Origin: Rhodospirillaceae bacterium
GTDB taxonomy: Bacteria > Pseudomonadota > Alphaproteobacteria > Rhodospirillales > UBA2165
Direction: 5' to 3'
DNA: 48,251 nucleotides
Assembly (NCBI GenBank): GCA_018649725.1
Contig: JABIHH010000030.1
Coordinates: 1-48,251, forward strand
In this document: piece by piece, positions 41,343-48,251 of the stretch
Numbering within the stretch: the first letter of the stretch is position 1
Layout: each line of letters begins with the position of its first letter
The notes under the pieces: model-generated
Told to the model about the DNA's origin: nothing
The model's input: the letters and a program-made list of their open reading frames with translations, nothing else
Database searches by the model: none
Program-made: the position numbers and the translations under genes

Positions 41343-42974
41343 TTAAACTCCCCGTACATTATCCAATAATGCCGGGAGATCGTCGGGCAAAACATCTCCT
41401 CGCCAGGCAACCATCAGATCAGGCCGAACTAAAACCAATCGCCGCTCGTAAAGCGCCGCTGCATCGTCATCATTAATAAAGACAATTTCTAAGGGGAGGC
41501 CGATTTTTTTTGCGGCGTCTTTTATGGGCGCCAGGTCCACCTCTTCTCCGCCAAAGTCCAGCAGGGTAAAGCCCGCACCCAGCAGATCGAGTAGCGAGAC
41601 ACCTTCTTCAAGCCAGATATGCGGCGCGCGGTGACCCGGTCGGGCGATCGGGATATAGGTTCGGGGATTATCCGCCGGTTCTGGCGTGTCATCTGACACG
41701 ATGATGGGCGAGCCTTCATAGCGATAGCCCAAAAGCGTACCCGACGAAGAGATCAATTTTTCCTGGTCTTTGAGATCAACACCGAGGCGAGATCTAAACT
41801 CATCCCCCTTTGGCCCCTCTTCATCGAGCTCGTCGCCATATTGCATGGCAGCGTTAAGTCGGTCGAAACAATCAGCGGCTTCGGTGGTATTGCGCACGCC
41901 GATTGGGTGACGCTCTTCGAAGTAGCTCTCGAGCAAATGCTCACCGCCCCAACCTTCCAGCATCGCCTGCACTTTCCAGGCAAGATCGATGGCATCAGAA
42001 ACACCTGTATTCATGCCAAAACCACCGGTCGGCGTAAACAAATGCACCGCATCCCCTGCCATCCAAACGCGGCCCAGACCATATTGATCAGCGACCAAAG
42101 CATGTGCCGTCCAGGGTTGAGTGGAAATGATCTCAATCGGCGTTGCGGCACCGAGCACGGCCTCAATTGCCGCCACCGGATCAACCGCATCCCATTCCAG
42201 ACCGTCTTTCAGCATGAGATGATAAGTAAAAGTCGTACCGCCATCCCAATTTAGGATAAAGCCCGCGACTTCAACATGGAGCGGAAAGAAGATATTTGCC
42301 GGGCCAAATTTATGACAGTTCATAAAGTCCGGCGCTTTAAAATAAATCGAAACAAATCGGGCAAGATCAGACCGCCCACTTAAACCAATGCCGAGAGCCT
42401 CTCTGACTGCTGAGCGACCACCATCACACGCCAGCAGATACTGTGCGCGAATTGTTTCTGTCGCACCCGAATTTTGATCTTCAAGCTCGCAGGTGACGCC
42501 GGTGTCCTCTTGCGCAAAGCTCATAAGCTTCCAGTTGAAGCGATATTCAATCGATTCCCTGGATTGCACGTAATCCAGGATCGCGTTTTCAACCTCGTTT
42601 TGACCGGTGATTGTTTTGAGATACGGCGACCACGTATGTTCTTCCTTCACATAACCCGTTGTGTCTTTTACCTCTTTTATTTTTTTGAACGGCGGCAGCG
42701 AAATGCAATGTAACTCTCTGCCGTGCAAGCTCGACAGCCAATAATAATCCGCCAGATGATCCGGCGGCACGCCGGCATCGGTAATTGCCTGATCGATCCC
42801 CCAGCGGCGATAATATTCCATTGTTCGATTGGCAACGGCATTGGCTCGGGGATGTTGGTTGAGCCCTTCCGCTTCTTCAACCACTAAGCAATCGATATCC
42901 CGCCAACCAAGCTCAGCCGCCAGCGACAAACCAACAGAACCGCCGCCTGTGATTAATACAGGTACTTCTTTCAA
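41343..42974 (-). CDS. Class A FAD-dependent aromatic monooxygenase, second copy
   Basis: This 543-residue MhpA/PheA-type flavoprotein has G10-G-G12-SV-G15 for FAD, CDGGRSAVREALG as the DG motif, and GRVWMAGDAVHLFTPTGGFGMNTG as the GD motif. The C-terminal thioredoxin-like part ends VLVRPDLMVAWRGDVLPDD. It is related throughout to the enzyme at 17792. The start is TTG at 42974, seven nt after a perfect AGGAGG. An out-of-frame ATG-TTT-TGA lies between them. It is last in the operon with bicupin, NicX-like and YciI genes and probably hydroxylates the ring before cleavage. Confidence 0.88.
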   Translation of the reverse strand: MKEVPVLITGGGSVGLSLAAELGWRDIDCLVVEEAEGLNQHPRANAVANRTMEYYRRWGIDQAITDAGVPPDHLADYYWLSSLHGRELHCISLPPFKKIKEVKDTTGYVKEEHTWSPYLKTITGQNEVENAILDYVQSRESIEYRFNWKLMSFAQEDTGVTCELEDQNSGATETIRAQYLLACDGGRSAVREALGIGLSGRSDLARFVSIYFKAPDFMNCHKFGPANIFFPLHVEVAGFILNWDGGTTFTYHLMLKDGLEWDAVDPVAAIEAVLGAATPIEIISTQPWTAHALVADQYGLGRVWMAGDAVHLFTPTGGFGMNTGVSDAIDLAWKVQAMLEGWGGEHLLESYFEERHPIGVRNTTEAADCFDRLNAAMQYGDELDEEGPKGDEFRSRLGVDLKDQEKLISSSGTLLGYRYEGSPIIVSDDTPEPADNPRTYIPIARPGHRAPHIWLEEGVSLLDLLGAGFTLLDFGGEEVDLAPIKDAAKKIGLPLEIVFINDDDAAALYERRLVLVRPDLMVAWRGDVLPDDLPALLDNVRGV

Positions 42975-42997
42975 AACATTTCCTCCTGGCAGAAGCC

Positions 42998-43279
42998 CTA
43001 TGCGTCAACGACGGCTCCAAACGGATTCACAAGCACGGTCGCAAATAATCCAGCTTGGTTATAAGGCTCCTCAGCCGCAAATTTTTCAGCCGCTGCTCGG
43101 TCGGCGAATTCTTTGATGACGACACTGCCGATCATGGTCTCATGATCGTCGGCATATAGCGGCCCGCCCAGTCGCATGCCGTCAACATGCGCTGCCATAT
43201 AGGCACCATGGGCCGGGCGGGTTGCTGCCCGGAGTTCGGCACTATCGGGTTTATCGAGCATATAAATTGCAAACAACAT
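42998..43279 (-). CDS. YciI family protein
   Basis: This 93-residue ferredoxin-like protein shows the YciI pattern: MLFAIYMLDKPDSAELRAATRPAHGAYM with the conserved Asp and His, then GGPLYADD, GSVVIKEFADRAAAEKFAAEEPYNQAGLF, and a final V-NPF. Family members include dehydrochlorinases and muconolactone-isomerase-like accessory enzymes. It lies between the NicX-like dioxygenase (14 nt) and FAD monooxygenase (23 nt) genes, so a lyase or isomerase step on the ring-cleavage intermediate is plausible. No specific activity can be assigned. Confidence 0.85.
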   Translation of the reverse strand: MLFAIYMLDKPDSAELRAATRPAHGAYMAAHVDGMRLGGPLYADDHETMIGSVVIKEFADRAAAEKFAAEEPYNQAGLFATVLVNPFGAVVDA

Positions 43280-43293
43280 GAGAATTATTTCCG

Positions 43294-44340
43294 TTAGGCT
43301 AGAGGTGGCAAAAGGTCGCCGGCTTTAATGATCTCCTGACCATCCAGTGAAACCGAACAATTGCGCATCGGCAGATCAAAATGACAATTTGTATAACGGC
43401 CGGCGAATTCATTGGCACCGGTCGAGATCAGGAAACTGCCGGGTAAAGCGCGAAGCTCGGTGCAATTCACTTGGGTTTTGTCATACATCATCAGCGCATC
43501 CCAGCGCGCGCCTGGATTTAATCCCCAGCCAACATGCGAGATCGCATAGGCGTTCGGATCATTCCAGCCCTCATAATACGAGCGCATCAACTGGGCATCC
43601 AGACCATCGCCTTCAATTGCAGTGACAAAATCATTTTCGATAACGAGGGTCACCTGAGTTTCGAAATAGCGTTTAAACGTCAAATTAACGTCGCCGACAT
43701 CTAGCACCACGCGACCATTGACGGTATTCTCGAGCGGGAAAAACAGCGCCAAACCAGCCGGCCAATAAGCGACTTTTGCGCCGGGTTCCAAAAAACCTGC
43801 CCCCGCCCGGCACGGTGCATCTTTGATCTCGACTGTTAAATCCGTACCCGCCGGTGACGTCACCTGCATGATCTTTGATTTGTCTAAAAGCTCTAGACTT
43901 TTCTCGACCTTGGGTTTTAGAGAAGGATCCGGCATGCAGCGCTCGAGGACTTCCGGATGTTCGTTAGAAATCATGAAAATCCGCCCGCCGCCTTGCAAAA
44001 TGGTTTGAGATTCCTTGGAATGGAGCATGCCCTCTACCGTGCAATCAATGATGAGATCGCAAGCGCTCAACATCGGTAAGATCGTTTCATAACCCTCAAA
44101 GGCGTAACACGAGCCGGTCGAGCGTACCGGCACGGGATCTTTGAGCTTCGGCGACGGCACCCGAACATGAACCGGCTTGGCGCCAATTCGCAACAGCGCC
44201 AGCTCGGATAACTCAACCAAGACCGGGCGGGATTGCGATTCGGAGAGGATGGCAATTGTCTCACCAGCGGAGACACCACTTAAGGTAAAGCTTTTCTCAA
44301 AGCAATCGATCCACTTGCCTTCAACATTTTCTTGCAGCAT
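43294..44340 (-). CDS. NicX-type (2,5-dihydroxypyridine 5,6-dioxygenase-like) protein
   Basis: This 348-residue protein resembles Pseudomonas putida NicX, the Fe(II) enzyme that cleaves 2,5-dihydroxypyridine to N-formylmaleamate. Matching stretches are VVLDVGDVNLTFKRYFETQV, AYAISHVGWGLNPGARW and NCHFDLPMRNCSV. The iron ligands are conserved as His269, His320 and Asp322; from memory those of NicX are His265, His318 and Asp320. It follows the bicupin gene by 3 nt. The scaffold is shared with M29 aminopeptidase-like proteins, but the ligand set favours a ring-cleaving dioxygenase. The true substrate may differ from 2,5-dihydroxypyridine. Confidence 0.82.
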   Translation of the reverse strand: MLQENVEGKWIDCFEKSFTLSGVSAGETIAILSESQSRPVLVELSELALLRIGAKPVHVRVPSPKLKDPVPVRSTGSCYAFEGYETILPMLSACDLIIDCTVEGMLHSKESQTILQGGGRIFMISNEHPEVLERCMPDPSLKPKVEKSLELLDKSKIMQVTSPAGTDLTVEIKDAPCRAGAGFLEPGAKVAYWPAGLALFFPLENTVNGRVVLDVGDVNLTFKRYFETQVTLVIENDFVTAIEGDGLDAQLMRSYYEGWNDPNAYAISHVGWGLNPGARWDALMMYDKTQVNCTELRALPGSFLISTGANEFAGRYTNCHFDLPMRNCSVSLDGQEIIKAGDLLPPLA

Positions 44341-44343
44341 GGC

Positions 44344-45024
44344 TCACCCCAATTTCACGATTTCATCGATCATACGATTGTTCTTATTCTCGCGTGGTTT
44401 GTCATCATCGGCCGGATCAACATAAGTGATCGTCAATTTATCATGATAGTCGGGCGGCAGCACCATCACACGGGCAAACAGGGTTTCAACCTCGTCACTG
44501 GCAATTGCCAGGACGGGTGAGTTGACCCCTTCAAACCAGGCATGGCCCTGCTCCATCAGATCGATGCTTTCATCGGTGTTTATTTCAAGCGTCCCTTTTA
44601 CGATATATCTGATGCCACAGGATGCATGAATGTGGCGATAGGCCCGCGTGCCGGGAGGAAAGGTGACCGTATCCAGGCGAAGGCCGGTCTTAGAGCCCGG
44701 AATATTTATAAAGTCGGTGCGCTTGTTGAGGCTTTGTCCAAATGAGTTTGACGTATCACTGAAGCGCGACAGAATATCCTCTTTCGGGGCGCCGAAGGGC
44801 ACCAACTCCCAGCGGGCAAGTTCGGCGACATCATCGCCAATCTCAAGTTTGGCTTCACCCCGGGTTAACACCCCTTCCCCCTCACCGATTTCCTTGCCAT
44901 CTACCGAAATGGAGCCTTTTAAGACATATAAGACGCGAATGGCGGGAGCCAACGTAATCGACTGTCCTTCGCGAAAATAGATATGGTCCTCGAAGAACCT
45001 CAATTCGTAATTGTGATCGGTCAT
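44344..45024 (-). CDS. Bicupin-domain protein
   Basis: This 226-residue protein has two cupin halves. The first (ITLAPAIRVLYVLKGSISVDGKEI) lacks metal-binding His. The second has FPPGTRAYRHIHASCGIRYIVKG with His131 and His133, and His161 in EQGHAWFEG, but not the usual Glu. It could bind a metal with fewer ligands or act as a sensor or isomerase. It opens the minus-strand ring-cleavage operon and lies 3 nt before the NicX-like gene. The other oxygenase operon (15624) also begins with a cupin gene. Confidence 0.82.
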   Translation of the reverse strand: MTDHNYELRFFEDHIYFREGQSITLAPAIRVLYVLKGSISVDGKEIGEGEGVLTRGEAKLEIGDDVAELARWELVPFGAPKEDILSRFSDTSNSFGQSLNKRTDFINIPGSKTGLRLDTVTFPPGTRAYRHIHASCGIRYIVKGTLEINTDESIDLMEQGHAWFEGVNSPVLAIASDEVETLFARVMVLPPDYHDKLTITYVDPADDDKPRENKNNRMIDEIVKLG

Positions 45025-45176
45025 TTTTGCTCCCCGAGATACAAGACTTCGGTTTTGATGGCTTGCTCAGATTGATTGAATGCATATTAACGCGCCTGCA
45101 ACCCTAGTTTCTAATCATGGATTAATCCAGACCTACTAAACCACGACACCATCTCCAAAAAAAATTTCTAACCACG

Positions 45177-45260
45177 ATGACCCTGCTCGCCGATCTGAGC
45201 TACATCGCCTTTGGCGTGCTGGCGGCGATCTATTATCTGCTTGGTTATTATTTTCCTTAA
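45177..45260 (+). CDS. Possible 27-residue membrane peptide
   Basis: An ATG frame encodes MTLLADLSYIAFGVLAAIYY followed by LLGYYFP and a stop. It forms one plausible transmembrane helix. The stretch is much more GC-rich than the flanking AT-rich spacer and uses codons like the real genes here, which suggests coding. Against it, no ribosome site is visible (AAAATTTCTAACCACG precedes the ATG). It lies 112 bp before the TRAP binding protein gene. It could be a small membrane peptide or a chance frame. Confidence 0.3.
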   Translation: MTLLADLSYIAFGVLAAIYYLLGYYFP

Positions 45261-45321
45261 ATTCCAATAATTCCAAAAAAACATTGCTTTCTAATTGCGA
45301 CTGACTATAACTCTCCCTTCA

Positions 45322-45341
45322 CGCTCACAAAAATGTGAGCG
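45322..45341. promoter_or_regulatory. Perfect inverted repeat before the TRAP binding protein gene
   Basis: CGCTCAC and GTGAGCG are separated by AAAAAT, 31 bp before the ATG at 45373. An AGTTTTATAAATTT run follows. It could be an operator near the promoter, a 5' mRNA hairpin or a weak terminator for the small frame at 45177. Confidence 0.45.
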
Positions 45342-45372
45342 AGTTTTATAAATTTAAAATGGGGACTAGATC

Positions 45373-46407
45373 ATGCATACTTTTGTAAAGGTTGCGCTCG
45401 GCGCAGCAGTTTTATCCTTTTGCGCGGCAACGCAGGCTTCGGCGGCAAATATTGACGGCCCAAGTGTTTTCTGGAAATTATCTATGTGGGGAAAACCCCG
45501 GGCACTTTCAGCCGGCATTGAAGTTCTGGCTAAACGAGCAGCCAAAGAAACCGGCGGCAAATTCAAAATCAAAATTTTCTATGGTGGACAACTTTCTAAA
45601 TCACGCGAAAACCTCGATGGTTTGAAACTGAACGCTTTCGAAGGTGCGGCGATTTGTAACTTCTATCATCCCGGCAAAAACCCGGCTTTGATGGTGCTGT
45701 CTCTGCCGTTCTTGCCGCTTGGTGATCCGCAAGTTGATAAATATGTCCGCACCAAGATGTTCGAGCACCCAGCAATTGTTGCTGATATGACTAAATGGAA
45801 TGCGCTTCCTTATGTCTCTGGTCTTCTGCCGCAATATGAGATTCTCGGCAAAGGCAAAGCGCCGGTTAAACTTTCCGATTGGAAAGGCATGCGGGTTCGT
45901 GCCGGTGGCGGTCTTGGCAGTGCCATGCAGAAACTAGGCGCGATCCGGACGACGCTTCCAGCTGGTGAATCATCAGTTGCTTTCCAACGGGGTGCTCTTG
46001 ACGCCGCAGCTTTCCCGTTCACCTATGCCCATGTCGCCTTTAAAATCAGCGAGAAAGCGACCTGGTTTACGAGCAACCTTACACCGGGCACGTCTGAGTG
46101 CGGTTGGTTGTTCAATAAAACGGCCTACAACAAATTGCCGGCCCAATATAAGAAATTCTTAATGGGCATGCGTAGTGAAGTGATGGATGCGCAATTGGCT
46201 GCTTATGCTAAGGCAGATAAGAAAAACCTGCCTATGTTCAAAAAGAAAATGAAAGAAATTCGCTATGATGCGGCGACTTTGAAAAAGTTCCGTGAAGTTG
46301 CCGGCAAACCTGTCTGGGATGCTTGGATCAAGAAGAACCAAAGCAAGTTCGACGCTAAAGGTTTGTTTGACGCTGTATGGAAATATGCAGCTGAAGCAAA
46401 AAAATAG
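45373..46407 (+). CDS. dctP: TRAP substrate-binding protein (third locus)
   Basis: This 344-residue DctP-type protein has a signal peptide cleaved near TQASA-ANIDG. Landmarks are VFWKLSMWGKPRALSAGIEVLAKRAA, KFKIKIFYGGQLSKSRENLDGLK, MVLSLPFLPLGD and the substrate Arg region WKGMRVRAGGGLG. It differs strongly from the pair at 13069 and 14376, so it probably binds another ligand. GGGGAC lies 8-12 nt before the ATG. A hairpin terminator follows before the permease genes. It is divergent from the NicX-like operon, so its ligand may feed that route. Confidence 0.92.
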   Translation: MHTFVKVALGAAVLSFCAATQASAANIDGPSVFWKLSMWGKPRALSAGIEVLAKRAAKETGGKFKIKIFYGGQLSKSRENLDGLKLNAFEGAAICNFYHPGKNPALMVLSLPFLPLGDPQVDKYVRTKMFEHPAIVADMTKWNALPYVSGLLPQYEILGKGKAPVKLSDWKGMRVRAGGGLGSAMQKLGAIRTTLPAGESSVAFQRGALDAAAFPFTYAHVAFKISEKATWFTSNLTPGTSECGWLFNKTAYNKLPAQYKKFLMGMRSEVMDAQLAAYAKADKKNLPMFKKKMKEIRYDAATLKKFREVAGKPVWDAWIKKNQSKFDAKGLFDAVWKYAAEAKK

Positions 46408-46428
46408 TCAGAACGTCTAGTAGCAATT

Positions 46429-46453
46429 GGGGCGGTACTTATAGTATCGCCCC
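46429..46453 (+). terminator. Attenuating hairpin between dctP and dctQ
   Basis: GGGGCGGTAC pairs with GTATCGCCCC (one wobble pair) around TTATA, followed by GCTTTGTTT. The T run is imperfect, so partial termination favouring the binding protein over the permease is likely. Confidence 0.75.
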
Positions 46454-46489
46454 GCTTTGTTTCAACTTTCAAATAGTTAGCCAGACCGA

Positions 46490-47128
46490 ATGAGCAGTGA
46501 GACCTCAACTCATCCCCTAGACCGCATCGATAAGATGATGGTGCCAATCGACAATGCCTTCAATATGGCGGCAGCAGCGGCGATTTTTGGCATGATGATC
46601 TTAGGCGTCGCCCAAATCGGCTTGCGGTCAATTTTTAATATGCCGATTGTCGGCTACATTGATTTGGTTGAGCTTTCGATGGCCACTATGGCCTTTTTGG
46701 GGGCGGCTTACTGTCAACGGGTTGGCGCCCATATCCGGATGGAGCTTTTAATCGGCAAACTGCACGGCCGCGCCTTGTGGTTGGCAGAAACATTTGGCAC
46801 TCTCGTTGCTCTCTTTATAATTGGCGTTTTAATTTATTACAGCTGGGGCCATTTTGGCCGGGCCTATACCCTTGGTGATTCAACCATTGATGCCGAGTTT
46901 CCGGTTTGGCCCTCCAAATTACTGGTCCCGATTGCTTTTTCCTTGTGGTTTTTGCGGCTGACACTCCAACTTGTCGGCTCCGTCCGGCTTGTTATTTACC
47001 CCGACGCCACACCCGAGGGTGTTGTCGTCATGAAAGATGTCGCCGAGCAAGCCGCCCAGGAAATCCATGAGACATTTGGCGACGAAGACGAGCTTTCCTA
47101 TCCAGCTGATGGGGGAAAAAGCCCATGA
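46490..47128 (+). CDS. dctQ: TRAP transporter small permease subunit
   Basis: This 212-residue protein has four hydrophobic segments: about 20-40 (AFNMAAAAAIFGMMILGVAQ), 55-75 (VELSMATMAFLGAAYCQRVGAH), 95-118 and 138-160. The DctQ hallmark QRVGAHIRMELLIGKL is present. The C-terminal tail is acidic (DEDELSYPADGG). Its stop overlaps the dctM start as ATGA. The ribosome site is weak. It works with the DctM below and the binding protein at 45373. Confidence 0.9.
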   Translation: MSSETSTHPLDRIDKMMVPIDNAFNMAAAAAIFGMMILGVAQIGLRSIFNMPIVGYIDLVELSMATMAFLGAAYCQRVGAHIRMELLIGKLHGRALWLAETFGTLVALFIIGVLIYYSWGHFGRAYTLGDSTIDAEFPVWPSKLLVPIAFSLWFLRLTLQLVGSVRLVIYPDATPEGVVVMKDVAEQAAQEIHETFGDEDELSYPADGGKSP

Positions 47129-48251
47129 TCCTTGGCATTGGATTTGATGACCCCCTCTTGGTCGGCCTCATTGGTGTCGGAGCCATGCTCTTTATGGTCG
47201 CGCTCGGCGTGCGCGTGGTATTTGCCGCTGCCGTTGTCGGCCTATTGGGCCTGGTTGAATTAAACGGCTGGGCCGCTGGCGCCGGTATTGCGGGAACCGT
47301 CCCCCATTCAAAATCTTCGACCTATGCGCTGAGCGTATTGCCGATGTTTATTCTGATCGGCTTTTTGGCCTTCCATGCCGGTATGACGCAACAACTTTTT
47401 GATGCTGCCCGCAAATGGATTGGCTGGGTGCCGGGCGGCTTGGCCGTGGCGACAATTTTTGCCACAGCAGGCTTTGCCGCAGTATCGGGCGCCTCAACAG
47501 CAACCGCCGCCGTGTTTGCCCGGGTCGCCATTCCAGACATGCTGAAATATGGCTATGACAAGCGCCTGGCCGCTGGCGTCGTTGCAGCAGGCGGCACGTT
47601 AGCGACTCTCATTCCACCCTCCGCCATCCTTGTCATATATGCCATTATTGTTGAAGAATCAGTTGGCGCGTTATTGCTCGCAGGATTTCTGCCGGGAGCC
47701 GTCTCAGCCCTGATCTACGCCCTAATCATTATCATATGGGCAAAGCTCAACCCAGAACTTGGACCAGCTGTCGGCGGCTACACTTGGAAAGAGCGCTTTG
47801 CTTCTCTGCCGGGTGTCTCACCGATCTTCTTTGTTGTCTTGATCATCATGTCAGCGATCTACAATGGCTGGGCAACGCCGACCGAAGCGGGGGCGCTTGG
47901 TGCCTTTGTTGTGCTGCTCCTCGCCTTTAAGCGCAAAATGAAACTTAAAACTTTCAAAGAAGCGCTGATGGAAACAGCGAAACTGACCGTGATGATTTTC
48001 TCCCTAATTTGGGGCGTGCTGATTTTCGTCCGGTTCTTAGGCTTTTCTGGCCTACCTGAAGCCTTCACTGAATTGGTACTCTCAATTGATGCACCGCCGA
48101 TCATTATTATGATCTGCATCCTGATCGCCTATGCCATCTTGGGCATGTTTATGGATGCTATTGGCATGCTGTTGCTCACCTTGCCGGTGGTTCATCCGGC
48201 GGTCATTGCGCTCGGCTTCGATTCCATCTGGTTTGGCATCATTGTCGTGAA
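47125..48251 (+). CDS. dctM: TRAP transporter large permease subunit, partial
   Basis: 375 codons are present; the 3' end is beyond the window. The start ATG overlaps the dctQ stop by 4 nt. DctM marks are VGLIGVGAMLFMVALGVRVVFA, the LPMFILIGFLAFHAGMTQQLFDAARKW segment, FAAVSGASTATAAVFARV, GTLATLIPPSAILVIYAIIVEE and NGWATPTEAGALGAF. It is an integral membrane protein forming the substrate channel. It is clearly divergent from the DctM at 11609, indicating a separate TRAP system and not a recent duplication. Confidence 0.93.
   Translation, partial: MILGIGFDDPLLVGLIGVGAMLFMVALGVRVVFAAAVVGLLGLVELNGWAAGAGIAGTVPHSKSSTYALSVLPMFILIGFLAFHAGMTQQLFDAARKWIGWVPGGLAVATIFATAGFAAVSGASTATAAVFARVAIPDMLKYGYDKRLAAGVVAAGGTLATLIPPSAILVIYAIIVEESVGALLLAGFLPGAVSALIYALIIIIWAKLNPELGPAVGGYTWKERFASLPGVSPIFFVVLIIMSAIYNGWATPTEAGALGAFVVLLLAFKRKMKLKTFKEALMETAKLTVMIFSLIWGVLIFVRFLGFSGLPEAFTELVLSIDAPPIIIMICILIAYAILGMFMDAIGMLLLTLPVVHPAVIALGFDSIWFGIIVV

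Larger units (their letters stand above)
45025..45372. other. 348-bp divergent intergenic region
   Basis: It separates the bicupin operon (minus) from the TRAP binding protein gene (plus), so it holds both promoters. Contents: a perfect 13-bp palindrome TAATCATGGATTA near 45107-45119 (TAATC arms, 3-nt spacer), a 27-codon hydrophobic frame at 45177, and a 7-bp perfect hairpin at 45322-45341. No RNA gene was recognised. Confidence 0.55.

Noticed and set aside
45107..45119. TAATCATGGATTA as a fifth copy of the TetR operator
   Set aside because: It is a perfect palindrome, but the spacer is 3 nt and not 4, and it lacks the TTATTGATC flank. Too different to include.
1..48251. Mobile elements, prophage, CRISPR array or defence island
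   Set aside because: No transposase, integrase, phage structural gene, cas gene or regularly spaced repeat array was found. The only tandem array (30919) has no spacers.

Overview
The window looks like a chromosomal segment of a free-living, probably marine, alphaproteobacterium of intermediate GC. The grounds are: a conserved core block (uracil-DNA glycosylase, ETF-ubiquinone oxidoreductase, TPR protein, ispE, tRNA-Gln); a glycosylase of the WRPPGNRNP type, which I associate with this class; a short dispersed repeat (TCATCCCGGACTTGATC) that I recall from many alphaproteobacterial genomes; and a very high load of TRAP and TTT solute importers. Several genes start at TTG or GTG. I see no insertion sequence, prophage, integrase or CRISPR array.

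Layout. (1) 1-6382 carries small-molecule catabolism: a partial BKACE and two cyclase-family hydrolases on the minus strand. Divergent from these are an amidase, a 3-hydroxyisobutyrate-dehydrogenase-like enzyme, a PuuE-like deacetylase, a secreted ankyrin protein and an ABM monooxygenase. (2) 6418-10779 holds a second dehydrogenase paralogue, a TRAP-type binding protein without a signal peptide, a small exported protein, RidA, a GST and a DUF1330 protein. (3) 10984-15467 is a TRAP transporter (DctQ, DctM) followed by two near-duplicate binding proteins, each with its own terminator. (4) 15624-19402 is an oxygenase operon: cupin, VOC protein, acyl-CoA-dehydrogenase-fold flavin monooxygenase, class A FAD monooxygenase. 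(5) 23164-19411 (minus) is a three-subunit molybdenum hydroxylase, divergent from a TetR regulator at 23318. (6) 24156-27443 is a TctCBA transporter. (7) 27446-36855 is largely housekeeping: moaB, lytic transglycosylase, UDG, ETF-QO, TPR protein, ispE, tRNA-Gln, methyltransferase. (8) 36862-38712 holds a dihydroxyphthalate-decarboxylase-like protein and a PhyH dioxygenase. (9) 38717-41335 is a divergent tungstate-binding protein and SulP transporter. (10) 45024-41343 (minus) is a second oxygenase operon: bicupin, a NicX-type 2,5-dihydroxypyridine dioxygenase homologue, YciI, class A FAD monooxygenase. (11) 45373-48251 is another TRAP transporter, cut by the window end.

How it may fit together. 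A molybdenum hydroxylase, two flavin monooxygenase operons, a NicX-type ring-cleaving dioxygenase, hydrolases (amidase, cyclases, deacetylase), dehydrogenases and several importers would suit uptake and stepwise breakdown of one or more N-heteroaromatic or aromatic acids. The substrate is unknown, and I see no homologues of NicC, NicD, NicE or NicF. The strongest new signal is a shared 20-bp element, consensus TTATTGATCAAATGATYACT, at 2005, 10848, 15572 and 23221. All four copies are intergenic and lie upstream of catabolic or transport operons, and one lies between the TetR gene and the hydroxylase operon. I infer a single TetR regulon. A second palindrome, GGTCTTATATAAGACC, at 24070 and in a near copy at 10924, links the TTT and TRAP transporters.
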